Source: Bacteroides sp. GM023 (GTDB lineage: Bacteria > Bacteroidota > Bacteroidia > Bacteroidales > Bacteroidaceae). From it: DNA of 64,000 nt. How positions within the stretch are numbered: the first letter of the stretch is position 1; each line of letters begins with the position of its first letter. The notes beneath the pieces are model-generated. The model worked only from the letters and a program-made list of their open reading frames with translations, had not been told where the DNA came from and did no database searches. This document shows, one piece after another, positions 47,050-56,541 of the stretch. Both the position numbers and the translations under genes were made by a program. The stretch lies in NCBI RefSeq assembly GCF_014750685.1, contig NZ_JAAXGE010000004.1:124001-188000 (forward strand). Direction: 5' to 3'.

Positions 47050-50010
47050 ATGAATAAACTTAAAAAAACGCTTGGCTGTTTGCTAATCTTTCTTTTTGCG
47101 GCAGCTGCATCTACTTACGCACAAGTTGCAAAGATGTACTCGGGTACTGTTACAGATGTTGATACCAACGAACCCGTCATTGGTGTCAACGTGACTTTGA
47201 AAGACGTACGCACGGGTACGGTTACGGATATTTCCGGTAAGTTCTCGATTAGTGCCCCTGTTGGTTCCACCTTATTATTCTCTTATATCGGATATGTGAC
47301 TAAGGAGGTCAAGCTGGGTGAGAATACCAGTCTGAAGATTACAATGCAGGAGGACCAGAATCAATTGAGTGAGGTCGTTGTCATTGGTTATGGTGTGGTG
47401 AAGAAATCGGATATCACCGGTGCCGTGGCTTCAGTTTCTTCCAAACAATTCAAAGACCAGCCAGTGAAACGAGTGGAAGATATTCTGCAAGGACGTACGG
47501 CGGGTGTCGCGGTGACGAGCGCAAACGGTCTACCGGGTGGTAGCGTTAAGGTTCGTGTGCGTGGTACTACCTCTATTAATACGAGCAATGACCCGCTATA
47601 TGTTATTGATGGTATCATGTCCGGCGGGCTGGACGTGAATCCTGCTGATATTCAGTCTATCGAAGTCCTGAAAGATGCTTCGGCAACAGCAATTTACGGT
47701 TCTCGTGGTGCTAATGGCGTAGTACTGGTAACTACTAAAAAGGGTGTGGAAGGTAAAGTCCGGATTTATGCAGATGTAGCTATCGGCGTATCGAATATCC
47801 TTAAGAAATATGACTTGCTGAATGCTTATGAATATGCCACTGCATTGAAGGAGTATAATGGCATCTCCTTTGGAGAAGATGAGATGGAAGCCTATAAGAA
47901 TGGTTCCAAAGGCATTGATTGGCAAAATCTGATGTTGCAGACAGGCATTAGTCAGGATTACAAATTGGGCGTTTCCGGCGGAACAGCTAAAAATAAGTAT
48001 CTTATTTCGGCCAATCTGTTGAATATGACGGCTATGACTATCACCACTAAGTATCAACGTGCACAGTTGCGGATAAACTTGGATAACGAACTCACCAAGT
48101 GGTTGACGCTTTCTACAAAGATTAATGCTTCTCGTACCCATAACCATAATGGCGGCATTGACATCATGAACTTTCTGAACTATTCTCCTACGATGGAAAT
48201 GAAAGATCCGGTGACAGGCGTCTATAATATGGACCCCTACAATTCGGTAAACGGTAACCCTTACGGTGCCCGCGTTGCGAATTACGGTGATTCATACGTG
48301 TATGCCTTGAATAGTAATATGGATTTGACTTTCAAAATTATGAAAGGTCTGACATTGTCCGTGCAGGGTGCTGCCAATTATTCCCATGTCCCCGGTTACT
48401 CCTTTACTTCGGAATTGTCCAAACCCGGACAGCTTAGCGGCATGGAAAATTCGAGCAGGATGAATCTCTTCTGGCAGAATACCAACAATGTGACTTATAA
48501 CACAAGTTTTGGCGATCATCATCTTACCGCAACAGCCGTATTTGAGGCGAGCGGTGCTGAAGGAAGAAATCTGACTCTGACCGGAAGCGAACTGGCGAAT
48601 GAGTTCGTCGGTTACTGGAATGCACAGAATGCAAAGACACGCGATGGAAGCAATGGTTATTCTTCAGAAGCTATTGTGTCAGGACTCGGACGTGTTATGT
48701 ACAACTATAAAGGTAAATATATGCTGACCGGTACTTTCCGCGCGGACGGTTCATCCAAGTTCCAGAAAAAGAATAAGTGGGGATACTTCCCGTCAGCAGC
48801 AGTTGCCTGGGATATTGCCAAAGAAAACTTTATGAGCAAACAGGATATCTTCCAGCAATTAAAGTTAAGAGGTAGTTTCGGTATTGTTGGTAATCAAAGT
48901 ATCGGTGCTTACAGTACACTGGGAATGTTGGCTGCTACCAATTATGATGGTTATGGCAGCGATGCCGTTCATACGGGTTATTGGACTGGTAACTTGGCTA
49001 CGCCGGATGTGACTTGGGAAAGTACATATCAGTATAACATCGGTTTGGATGCCACAGTTTTAGACGGTCGCCTGAATTTTACAGCCGAATGGTTCCGGAA
49101 AGATACTAAAGATCTGTTGCTTCGTAAACCTGCTCCGCAGTATAATGGCGGTGGTTCTTTTTGGGTGAACCAGGGTGAAGTGAGAAATTCGGGTGTTGAA
49201 TTTTCGATCACCGCAACTCCTTTGACCGATAAAGATGTTTTTGGCTGGGAAACTTCACTGAATGCATCGTATCTGAAAAATAAGATAGTCGACTTGGCAG
49301 GCAGCGATTTTATTGTCGGAGAAAATAATACAAGCATTGGTGGTGGCCCTATCGAGATTAAGAAAGTGGGTTATCCGATCGGTTCTTTCTATCTCTATGA
49401 ATGGAAAAACTTTAATGATAAGGGTGCCAACCTCTACAAACGCCAGTCTGATGGAAGCTTGACAACCAATCCGGGTGCAGATGATTTGACTACGATGGGA
49501 CAATCGGAACCTAAGTGGACTTTCGGATGGAACAATACATTTACCTGGAAAAACTGGACGCTCAATTTCTTTATCAATGCTGCGTTAGGACAGGACAGAC
49601 TGAATGTAAGCCGCTATGCAATGGCTTCCATGACAGGCGTATATCGTTTCATCTCTTTATCCGATGCCTATTACAAAAGTTGGGATAAAGTTGCAAATAA
49701 GGCCGATGCCGTGTATGCAAGTCATAAAAACTCGGATAACAGAAATTACCCGGATTCTGATTTCTGGCTTGAGGATGCGTCGTTCGTGAAACTGAAAAAT
49801 ATAAGTCTTTCATATAACCTTCCTAAAAAGATAACGAAAATAGCCGATATCCAATTGTCGGTCAGTGCTCAAAACCTGTTCACACTAACGAAATATACAG
49901 GTATGGATCCGGAAGTGTACAGTGAAGGTGTCTACGGTTATAATGGTGTGGATATGGGATCTTATCCTGTTCCGAGAACATTTACTTTTGGTATGAAACT
50001 TAACTTTTAA
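47050..50010 (+). CDS. SusC/RagA-type TonB-dependent outer-membrane transporter (second PUL)
   Basis: Start at the ATG at 47050 (MNKLKKTLGCLL, signal ending TYAQ), since the upstream in-frame codon precedes or overlaps the promoter region; 986 residues. Carboxypeptidase-regulatory-like domain (GTVTDVDTNEPVIGVNVTLK, about 32-120), plug from LSEVVVIGYGVVKKSDITGAV with EVLKDASATAIYGSRGANGVVLVTTKKG, then the barrel ending in TFGMKLNF. It imports the oligosaccharide target of this PUL together with the SusD-like protein encoded 14 bp downstream. Confidence 0.96.
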   Translation: MNKLKKTLGCLLIFLFAAAASTYAQVAKMYSGTVTDVDTNEPVIGVNVTLKDVRTGTVTDISGKFSISAPVGSTLLFSYIGYVTKEVKLGENTSLKITMQEDQNQLSEVVVIGYGVVKKSDITGAVASVSSKQFKDQPVKRVEDILQGRTAGVAVTSANGLPGGSVKVRVRGTTSINTSNDPLYVIDGIMSGGLDVNPADIQSIEVLKDASATAIYGSRGANGVVLVTTKKGVEGKVRIYADVAIGVSNILKKYDLLNAYEYATALKEYNGISFGEDEMEAYKNGSKGIDWQNLMLQTGISQDYKLGVSGGTAKNKYLISANLLNMTAMTITTKYQRAQLRINLDNELTKWLTLSTKINASRTHNHNGGIDIMNFLNYSPTMEMKDPVTGVYNMDPYNSVNGNPYGARVANYGDSYVYALNSNMDLTFKIMKGLTLSVQGAANYSHVPGYSFTSELSKPGQLSGMENSSRMNLFWQNTNNVTYNTSFGDHHLTATAVFEASGAEGRNLTLTGSELANEFVGYWNAQNAKTRDGSNGYSSEAIVSGLGRVMYNYKGKYMLTGTFRADGSSKFQKKNKWGYFPSAAVAWDIAKENFMSKQDIFQQLKLRGSFGIVGNQSIGAYSTLGMLAATNYDGYGSDAVHTGYWTGNLATPDVTWESTYQYNIGLDATVLDGRLNFTAEWFRKDTKDLLLRKPAPQYNGGGSFWVNQGEVRNSGVEFSITATPLTDKDVFGWETSLNASYLKNKIVDLAGSDFIVGENNTSIGGGPIEIKKVGYPIGSFYLYEWKNFNDKGANLYKRQSDGSLTTNPGADDLTTMGQSEPKWTFGWNNTFTWKNWTLNFFINAALGQDRLNVSRYAMASMTGVYRFISLSDAYYKSWDKVANKADAVYASHKNSDNRNYPDSDFWLEDASFVKLKNISLSYNLPKKITKIADIQLSVSAQNLFTLTKYTGMDPEVYSEGVYGYNGVDMGSYPVPRTFTFGMKLNF

Positions 50011-50024
50011 TCTTTTAATTATAG

Positions 50025-51665
50025 ATGGATATGAAAACAATATATAGAATATTCAAGATCACCGGGCTGGCATTGCTGGCGCTTTGGATGGTATCCTGCG
50101 AGGATTTGCTGACGGAAGATCCCAAAGGACAGTTGGCAGTAACAAATTTCTTCAATTCAAAAGGTGATTTGGACTTGGCACTGAATGGTATGTATTCCAA
50201 AGTTGCGAGCGATATGTATGCAAACATCTGGGCTGGCTTTGAGTCTGTGATGGGTGACGATATTTCCACACATCCCGCGGCCAACAAACAAGGACTGCGT
50301 GAAGTGGATACTTATAGCGTTTCAGATAATAACACATGGATGACTGAATTGTGGGGAGCCCGTTGGCGGTTGGTAAAAGCTGCTAATTTCATCATCGACA
50401 ATGCAGGACGGACTCCGGAAGTGACCCAGGAAGAAAAAGATGCCGCCATTGGACAAGCCCATTACTGGCGTGCCTATTCTTATTTATATTTTGTAATGGC
50501 TTGGGGAGAAGTGCCTATGGTAGTGAAGGATGAGATCAATTACAATATGCCGTTGGCTACGATTCCCGAAATCTATGATTTGATTGTGTCCGACCTGAAA
50601 AAAGCGGAAACCATGGTTCCTGCCAATTACACGAAAGATCCTTATGCAAGAAACGGAGTGAATATCGCCGTTAGCCAGGGAGCAGTAAAGGCAACATTGG
50701 CTTATGTATATATGGCAATGGCAGGATGGCCGTTGAACAAGGGAACAGAATACTACCAACTGGCTGCCGCAAAAGCAAAAGAAGTTATCGATGATTCAAA
50801 GAAAGGTACTTATTATTATAAACTGTTGCCTGATTACAAGGATGTATATTCAATGAAGTATAACAAGAACAATCCGGAAGTTTTGCTTGGTGTTTATTAC
50901 AATCGTGGAATAGGCGCGATAACCAATGCTCCTTTGGCTGACTTCCTGGCCGACTATGCTTATGGTGGCGGTGGCTGGGGTGACACGAACGGAGAAATTA
51001 AATTCTGGTATGATTTCCCTAAAGGCTCACGTAAGGATGCGTCTTATTTCCCTAAAGTTGTATTGAAGAATGAAACTCAATTGCGCGACTGGTGGGAAGA
51101 CCCCGATCCGACAGCGCCACGTGTTGTAATTGCCCCCTGTTTCATGAAGAAAGTAGAAACTACCACTGGCGAAGAGTTCGACTATACGAATCCGAAGATT
51201 TCGATGAACCAGGATGGAGAAAAGACACATCAGCTAATCCGTCTTTCGGAAGTGTACTGCTGGTATGCCGAGGCAGTAGGCCGTTCGAAAACAGGTAGCA
51301 TTACAGAAGCGGTTAATTTATTGAATGAGGTACGCAACCGTGCCAACGGGTCTGTTGTAGCGGAAAAAGATGTCTATAAGACAACTATGTCGTATGACGA
51401 GTTGGCGGAAGCTGCCTATAATGAACATGGTTGGGAAATAGCCGGATATTATTGGGGAAACATCGCTACCAGAGCGAGAGACATGTTCCGTATGAATCGT
51501 ATCAAGGATCATTTTGAATACAGAAAATTAAATCCGGAGATTGAAGTCGCTCCCGGAGTATTTAGGAAAGAAGCAGTCTCTGTATCGGGTACGTGGAGTG
51601 ACAGTAAAATGTATCTGCCCCGTCCTTTTGTGGATTCGTCCATTAATCCGAATTTGAAAAACTGA
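50025..51665 (+). CDS. SusD/RagB-family glycan-binding lipoprotein (second PUL)
   Basis: 546 residues (start at 50025 or 50031). Lipoprotein signal WMVSC followed by EDLLTEDP, the common SusD beginning. SusD features: GMYSKVASD, QAHYWRAYSYLYFVMAWGEVPMV, AVSQGAVKATLAYVYMAMAG, RLSEVYCWYAEAVG with EAVNLLNEVRNRA, and RARDMFRM. It ends with YLPRPFVDSSINPNLKN. Acts as the outer-surface lid of the transporter encoded just upstream. Confidence 0.95.
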   Translation: MDMKTIYRIFKITGLALLALWMVSCEDLLTEDPKGQLAVTNFFNSKGDLDLALNGMYSKVASDMYANIWAGFESVMGDDISTHPAANKQGLREVDTYSVSDNNTWMTELWGARWRLVKAANFIIDNAGRTPEVTQEEKDAAIGQAHYWRAYSYLYFVMAWGEVPMVVKDEINYNMPLATIPEIYDLIVSDLKKAETMVPANYTKDPYARNGVNIAVSQGAVKATLAYVYMAMAGWPLNKGTEYYQLAAAKAKEVIDDSKKGTYYYKLLPDYKDVYSMKYNKNNPEVLLGVYYNRGIGAITNAPLADFLADYAYGGGGWGDTNGEIKFWYDFPKGSRKDASYFPKVVLKNETQLRDWWEDPDPTAPRVVIAPCFMKKVETTTGEEFDYTNPKISMNQDGEKTHQLIRLSEVYCWYAEAVGRSKTGSITEAVNLLNEVRNRANGSVVAEKDVYKTTMSYDELAEAAYNEHGWEIAGYYWGNIATRARDMFRMNRIKDHFEYRKLNPEIEVAPGVFRKEAVSVSGTWSDSKMYLPRPFVDSSINPNLKN

Positions 51666-51692
51666 ATCAAACAGATATAAAAAATAATCATT

Positions 51693-53360
51693 ATGAAACT
51701 AAGATATTTGTATTTAGCAATAGGTATATTATATAGCGCCTCTATGATATCATGTGGCGATAGCTACAAAGAGAAGACAGAAGTTGTGCCATGCGCAGCT
51801 TCCAAGGATGCCTTGACATTCGAGGTCTCTCCGACTGAAGTTCAGACTGTGGATATAACATCGGAAGCTAACTGGAAAGTTGCAGTGGATCAGGGTGGCG
51901 GTAGTTGGCTCACTGTTTCCCCTTTGGAAGGAACAGGCAATAGTACACTGAATATTTCCGCAACCAAGAATAGCGGCCCGAAACGTAGTGCGACCCTCAC
52001 CATTGCAGCGAAAGGCGCAGAATTGCGGACGATTACTGTTATTCAGGATGGCTATAAGGGCACTATGTACGACTTCTCAGATCTCACGGGATGGGAAAAA
52101 ACAGGATTACAGGCAGGAGTAGAGCCGATCACTATCGTAGATTGTCCCGACTGCGAAAATGGAAAAGCGCTGAAGATATTCACACGGGCAGGAGAGGAGT
52201 ATGCATGGCCTAATGCCGATCGTTTTAAAGTACAGACGACCACACAATTTGGTTCCGGGCGTTATGAATGGCGGGTGTATGTTCCTGAAATGGGAATGAA
52301 TGACCAGGCGAGTATCGGAGCATTCGTGTATTTTGATGACGGACATGAACTGGACTTTGAAATCTGTTCAGGTACAGCTGCAGATCGTAGCACGTATAAC
52401 GTGAAATCGGACGAAGTGCTATGTCTCGTTTCCAGTCAGGCGAATCCTTTCTTTACTGATAAATTCCCTATTAAGTGCAATGCTTGGCATACGCTCGTAC
52501 TGGATTTGAAACTGGAGAATGATAAATATCTCGGAGAATGGCTGGTCGACGGAAAAAGTATGAAGAAGCAACTTCTGAACTTTGGCGAGAAGGATGCATA
52601 TTTCCGTGCTTTGTGTAGTGTTGAGAATCTTGTTGGGATGGGAGACCATCCGGCTACCCGGGAGAATTATGCCTTATTCGATTATCTGGAATATGCTCCC
52701 TATGATTATTCGATGAAACCGATTATCGAAGGTCAGCTTCCGCCTGAACCGGAAGGAACAACGACGCGATGGGATTTTGATGAAGACGGAGTTATACCTA
52801 CCGGATGGACGAATGCTGGTGGAACCATAGCAGACGGAATATTGAATTTGCCAAACGGTACTAATCTTACTTATACAGAGGCGGTAGGAGCAGGAAAGTA
52901 TACTTGGGTGATAGATGTTCCCAATGTAGGAGTTGGTGAGAAATGGTTAGCCGGAGGTAATATTGCCGCTACTAATGCCGAAGAAAGATCATTCTCCATG
53001 TTCGTCTTCCCCGGTACGGAAAATGATCGCGCCGCATGTCAGATACCACCGGTTCCTGGACAGATGTTGGTACGCTGTTATACGGAATCACTGGGAGTTT
53101 ATGGTGTACCTATTGATCCGGGTAAACATACCTTGACGATTGACCTTAGACTTAAAGATGGCATGTATAGCGCAGCATGGATTATCGATGGCGATATAGT
53201 GAAAATATACGATACCTGGTATACTCCTGAAGCGTTCCAGTTTGGCTTCTCATTTGTAACCTTTGCCAATGGCGGAGGATGGCAGGGAGATAAAGAGACT
53301 CAGGGAATATATACTGCCAAATATGACTCTTTTGAATATAAGAACTATATATACGAATAA
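51693..53360 (+). CDS. BACON + tandem GH16-like surface lipoprotein
   Basis: 555 residues. Lipoprotein signal MISC (Cys21). A BACON domain (about 38-118: ALTFEVSPTEVQTVDI, ANWKVAV, SGPKRSATLTI) leads to a GH16-like jelly roll (about 125-335) with H-E219-L-D221-F-E223, closely similar to the protein at 42036-42743. A second jelly roll (about 345-555) aligns with it by blocks such as GKYTWVIDVPNVGVG and HTLTIDLRLKDGMYSAAWIIDGD, but where the catalytic motif should be it reads ERSFSMFVF, so it has lost the acidic residues. The position after susD suggests a surface glycan-binding protein that may also cut. Confidence 0.78.
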   Translation: MKLRYLYLAIGILYSASMISCGDSYKEKTEVVPCAASKDALTFEVSPTEVQTVDITSEANWKVAVDQGGGSWLTVSPLEGTGNSTLNISATKNSGPKRSATLTIAAKGAELRTITVIQDGYKGTMYDFSDLTGWEKTGLQAGVEPITIVDCPDCENGKALKIFTRAGEEYAWPNADRFKVQTTTQFGSGRYEWRVYVPEMGMNDQASIGAFVYFDDGHELDFEICSGTAADRSTYNVKSDEVLCLVSSQANPFFTDKFPIKCNAWHTLVLDLKLENDKYLGEWLVDGKSMKKQLLNFGEKDAYFRALCSVENLVGMGDHPATRENYALFDYLEYAPYDYSMKPIIEGQLPPEPEGTTTRWDFDEDGVIPTGWTNAGGTIADGILNLPNGTNLTYTEAVGAGKYTWVIDVPNVGVGEKWLAGGNIAATNAEERSFSMFVFPGTENDRAACQIPPVPGQMLVRCYTESLGVYGVPIDPGKHTLTIDLRLKDGMYSAAWIIDGDIVKIYDTWYTPEAFQFGFSFVTFANGGGWQGDKETQGIYTAKYDSFEYKNYIYE

Positions 53361-53372
53361 TTCTGGTCGATA

Positions 53373-54392
53373 ATGAAGTGTTCAAAGATAATCAGCACAG
53401 TAGTATATTGTGCGATGCTATTAATGATAAGTGTTTCCTGTAAGCAAGAAACACTTACCACCGCGGAGAAAAAGATATATCCATGGTTCATTTATAAGGA
53501 TGGAAGTTCTTTTAAGGATATAGAGCCGGTAAAAGAACTCGTAAATTCCATCAGTGTTTTCGGCAATCCCCCGAAGTCTTTTATTGATGAGTGCCATCAG
53601 AACAATATTGAGGTATATCATGCCGTAGGTGGAAATGAAGAGAATATCAACACACCGGAGAAAATAAAAGCGCTGGTGGATAGTTACGTAGATGATTGCC
53701 ATGCAAACGGATATGACGGAATAGATATGGATTTTGAGCATTTGAATCCTGATGTTCAGGATACATATACAGGATTCCTGGAACTTGCTTCACGGAAACT
53801 TCATGCCGCCGGAAAGAAATTAAGTCATTGTGTAGGATTCTATCCGGCTTTGTATCAGGATGAGAATGCGAAAATGTTCCATGATCCGGAAGTACTGGCA
53901 AGAACTTGTGATTTAGTCAGAGTGATGTGCTATGATATGTATTTTGCGCCGGGAGTAGGTAATCCGGAACTTAAACATAGGGATGATTGCATGGGAGTCG
54001 GTCCTACTTCCAATTTCCCGTGGACAAAGGAAACCATGTCCTTTTGGATGAAACACATTCCCCGGAATAAATTGGTAATGGCCTTACCCGCTTATTCAAA
54101 TGATTATGCGGTGACCGGGAATATAAAAGGAAGGCAGATTTACCAATCTGTGCCTGACAGCGTAAGTGGTGTACTACCTTCTCCTACCTGGCTGTGTTAT
54201 GAGAAAGTAAATATGTACTTGTATGACAGCACTGACGGACAACGGCATTTGTTTTATGCTAGTGATGTCAGGAGTACGGAAGCGTTGCTCGAGTTAGCTG
54301 ATGAACTGGAAATTCCCCAAATAGGTTTTTGGCATTTTGGCAGCGTAGAACCTCAAATGTGGGATATTACCGGAAAATGGAAAACAAAATGA
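53373..54392 (+). CDS. GH18 glycosidase lipoprotein
   Basis: 339 residues, lipidated at Cys23 (ISVSC). GH18 barrel: YPWFIYKDGSS, YHAVGGNEEN, then Y-D115-G-I-D118-M-D120-F-E122, the DxxDxDxE motif with Glu122 as the catalytic acid, VRVMCYDMYF (MxYD-like), and IGFWHFGSVEPQMWD near the end. GH18 uses substrate-assisted catalysis on GlcNAc-containing chains (chitin, N-glycan core, peptidoglycan). The compact size without CBMs resembles chitobiase/ENGase-type members. It is 12 bp after the binding protein gene and closes the operon, before the terminator at 54506-54545. Confidence 0.9.
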   Translation: MKCSKIISTVVYCAMLLMISVSCKQETLTTAEKKIYPWFIYKDGSSFKDIEPVKELVNSISVFGNPPKSFIDECHQNNIEVYHAVGGNEENINTPEKIKALVDSYVDDCHANGYDGIDMDFEHLNPDVQDTYTGFLELASRKLHAAGKKLSHCVGFYPALYQDENAKMFHDPEVLARTCDLVRVMCYDMYFAPGVGNPELKHRDDCMGVGPTSNFPWTKETMSFWMKHIPRNKLVMALPAYSNDYAVTGNIKGRQIYQSVPDSVSGVLPSPTWLCYEKVNMYLYDSTDGQRHLFYASDVRSTEALLELADELEIPQIGFWHFGSVEPQMWDITGKWKTK

Positions 54393-54505
54393 GGTCGTAA
54401 TATGCTTGACAAACCATAAGAGATTATAATCGACCTTGAATAATACAGCCTATTTCTATCCCCCGATTTTTAGAAAGGCTATCCGGAGAATAAAAGCTAC
54501 AGAAT

Positions 54506-54545
54506 AAAAGCTACAAAGGTATCAACACATATCTTTGTAGCTTTT
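54506..54545 (+). terminator. Terminator of the second PUL operon
   Basis: A perfect 13-bp stem, AAAAGCTACAAAG (54506-54518) with CTTTGTAGCTTTT (54533-54545), 14-nt loop and a following T-rich run (TTGTTTTTTT). The left arm is preceded by a copy of GAATAAAAGCTACA, a small tandem duplication. The right arm contains the -33 element of the next gene. Confidence 0.8.
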
Positions 54546-54564
54546 TGTTTTTTTCTTACCTTTG
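54534..54564 (+). promoter_or_regulatory. Promoter of the EEP-metallophosphoesterase gene
   Basis: TTTG (54534-54537), exactly 19 bp, then TACCTTTG (54557-54564): an ideal Bacteroides promoter embedded in the upstream terminator. Start of transcription would be near 54571, so the start codon must be the ATG at 54589 (or 54598), not the earlier in-frame codons. Confidence 0.8.
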
Positions 54565-54588
54565 ATGCGCTTAACATTAACCCCCAAA

Positions 54589-56424
54589 ATGAGAAACATG
54601 AAAAAGATTCTTTTACTGATTCCTGCTATTTTACTTATTCTCCCGGTACAGGCTCAACATACATTGAGACTGATGACCTATAACATCAAGAATGCGAATG
54701 GCATGGATGATGTTTGTAATTTCCAGCGTGTAGCAAATGTGATAAACAATGCTTCTCCTGATGTCGTAGCCATACAGGAAGTGGACAGCATGACAAACCG
54801 AAGCGGACAGAAATATGTGCTGGGTGAAATTGCCGAACGTACACAGATGCATGCCTGCTTTGCACCGGCCATAGATTTTGATGGTGGGAAATACGGTATC
54901 GGGCTATTGGCAAAACAAATTCCGGTACGTCTGCAAACTAGCCCCTTGCCGGGAAGAGAAGAAGCCCGCGCCTTGATCCTGGCAGAGTTTGAAGATTATA
55001 TCTATTGCTGTACTCATATGTCACTGACCGAAGAAGACCGCATGAAGTCATTGGAGATTGTGAAAACATTCACCGCTCCTTATAAAAAGCCTCTTTTCCT
55101 AGCGGGAGATATGAATGCCGAGCCTGAATCCGACTTTATAAAAGAACTGCAAAAGGATTTCCAAATACTCTCTAATCCTAAACAGCATACTTATCCGGCT
55201 CCCGAACCCAAAGAAACAATAGATTATATTACAGCATTAAAATCAAATGCGAACGGCTTCGCTCTTATATCTGCCCGGGTACTGAATGAGCCTGTGGCTT
55301 CCGACCACCGCCCTATACTTGTAGAACTGCGTACTGCCGAAAGAGCAGACAAGATATTCCGCACGAAACCTTATTTACAGAATCCGGTAGGCAATGGCAT
55401 TACAGTGATGTGGGAAACTACCGTCCCTGCATATTGCTGGGTAGAATATGGTACGGACACTACCCAACTGAAACGTGCACGTACCATTGTCGACGGACAA
55501 GTAGTTTGTAATAACAAGCTACATAAAATCCGTATCAATGATCTGCAACCCGGTCAGAAATACTATTACCGTGTATGCTCACAGGAAATGCTGCTTTATC
55601 AGGCATATAAGAAAGTATTCGGAAACACTGCCCAATCGGATTTCAGTGAATTTACTCTTCCCGAAGCGGATACAGATTCCTTCACCGCCATTGTTTTCAA
55701 TGATTTGCATCAGCACACGAAAACTTTCCGTGCCTTATGCAAGCAAATACAGAATGTGGATTATGACTTCGTTGTTTTCAACGGTGACTGTGTGGACGAC
55801 CCTGTCGATCATGAACAAGCTACCACTTTTATCAGCGAACTGACCGAAGGTGTTCGTGGCGACCGCATACCAACTTTCTTTATGCGTGGTAATCACGAAA
55901 TACGAAATGCTTACTCTATCGGCTTGCGTGACCACTACGATTATGTAGGAGACAAAACCTACGGTTCTTTCAACTGGGGAGATACCCGTATCGTTATGCT
56001 TGACTGTGGAGAAGATAAGCTAGACTCTCATTGGGTATATTACGGTCTGAATGATTTTACCCAACTGCGTAATGAACAAGTGGATTTTCTGAAAAAAGAA
56101 CTTTCTGCCAAAGAATTCAAGAAAGCAAAGAAACGTGTTCTTATCCACCATATTCCACTTTATGGTAATGATGGAGTGAATCTCTGCGCTGACCTATGGA
56201 CTAAATTATTAGAGAAAGCACCTTTCAATATTAGTCTGAATGCACATATTCATAAATACGCTTATCATCCGAAAGGTGAACTGGGGAATAATTATCCGGT
56301 CATTATTGGTGGCGGTTATAAGATGGACAGTGCTACAGTGATGATTCTGGAAAAGAAGAAAGACGAATTGAAGATTAAGGTACTGAATGCGAAAGGAGAA
56401 GTACTGCTGGATATAACGGTTTAG
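54589..56424 (+). CDS. Secreted fusion: endonuclease/exonuclease/phosphatase domain + metallophosphoesterase
   Basis: Start set at 54589 by the promoter; 611 residues, signal peptide (LPVQAQ). First half (about 22-265) is an EEP-superfamily phosphodiesterase/nuclease: MTYNIKN, IQEVD, AGDMNAEPES, SDHRPI. A short Ig/fibronectin-like linker like the N-terminal domain of purple acid phosphatases follows (about 275-355: TKPYLQNPVGNGITVMWET, YYYRVCSQ). The second half (about 365-590) is a calcineurin-like metallophosphoesterase: NDLHQH, FNGDCVDD, RGNHE, LIHHIP, NAHIHKY. Two hydrolytic centres on one periplasmic chain suggest stepwise breakdown of a phosphodiester (nucleotide- or lipid-derived). The exact substrate is unknown. 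The convergent terminator at 56460-56499 ends it. Confidence 0.88.
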   Translation: MRNMKKILLLIPAILLILPVQAQHTLRLMTYNIKNANGMDDVCNFQRVANVINNASPDVVAIQEVDSMTNRSGQKYVLGEIAERTQMHACFAPAIDFDGGKYGIGLLAKQIPVRLQTSPLPGREEARALILAEFEDYIYCCTHMSLTEEDRMKSLEIVKTFTAPYKKPLFLAGDMNAEPESDFIKELQKDFQILSNPKQHTYPAPEPKETIDYITALKSNANGFALISARVLNEPVASDHRPILVELRTAERADKIFRTKPYLQNPVGNGITVMWETTVPAYCWVEYGTDTTQLKRARTIVDGQVVCNNKLHKIRINDLQPGQKYYYRVCSQEMLLYQAYKKVFGNTAQSDFSEFTLPEADTDSFTAIVFNDLHQHTKTFRALCKQIQNVDYDFVVFNGDCVDDPVDHEQATTFISELTEGVRGDRIPTFFMRGNHEIRNAYSIGLRDHYDYVGDKTYGSFNWGDTRIVMLDCGEDKLDSHWVYYGLNDFTQLRNEQVDFLKKELSAKEFKKAKKRVLIHHIPLYGNDGVNLCADLWTKLLEKAPFNISLNAHIHKYAYHPKGELGNNYPVIIGGGYKMDSATVMILEKKKDELKIKVLNAKGEVLLDITV

Positions 56425-56459
56425 ATACGGAACGTTATAAGATGAAAACGATATAAGAT

Positions 56460-56499
56460 AAAAGCCACAGGAACAATAAATCTGTTTACTGTGGCTTTT
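56460..56499. terminator. Bidirectional terminator
   Basis: AAAAGCCACAG (56460-56470) and CTGTGGCTTTT (56489-56499), perfect 11-bp stem with 18-nt loop, A-rich on the left and T-rich on the right, between convergent genes. Confidence 0.75.
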
Positions 56500-56541
56500 A
56501 AGTTTAGAATACAATTTTAAATCAAACGATAGTTTGAATTT

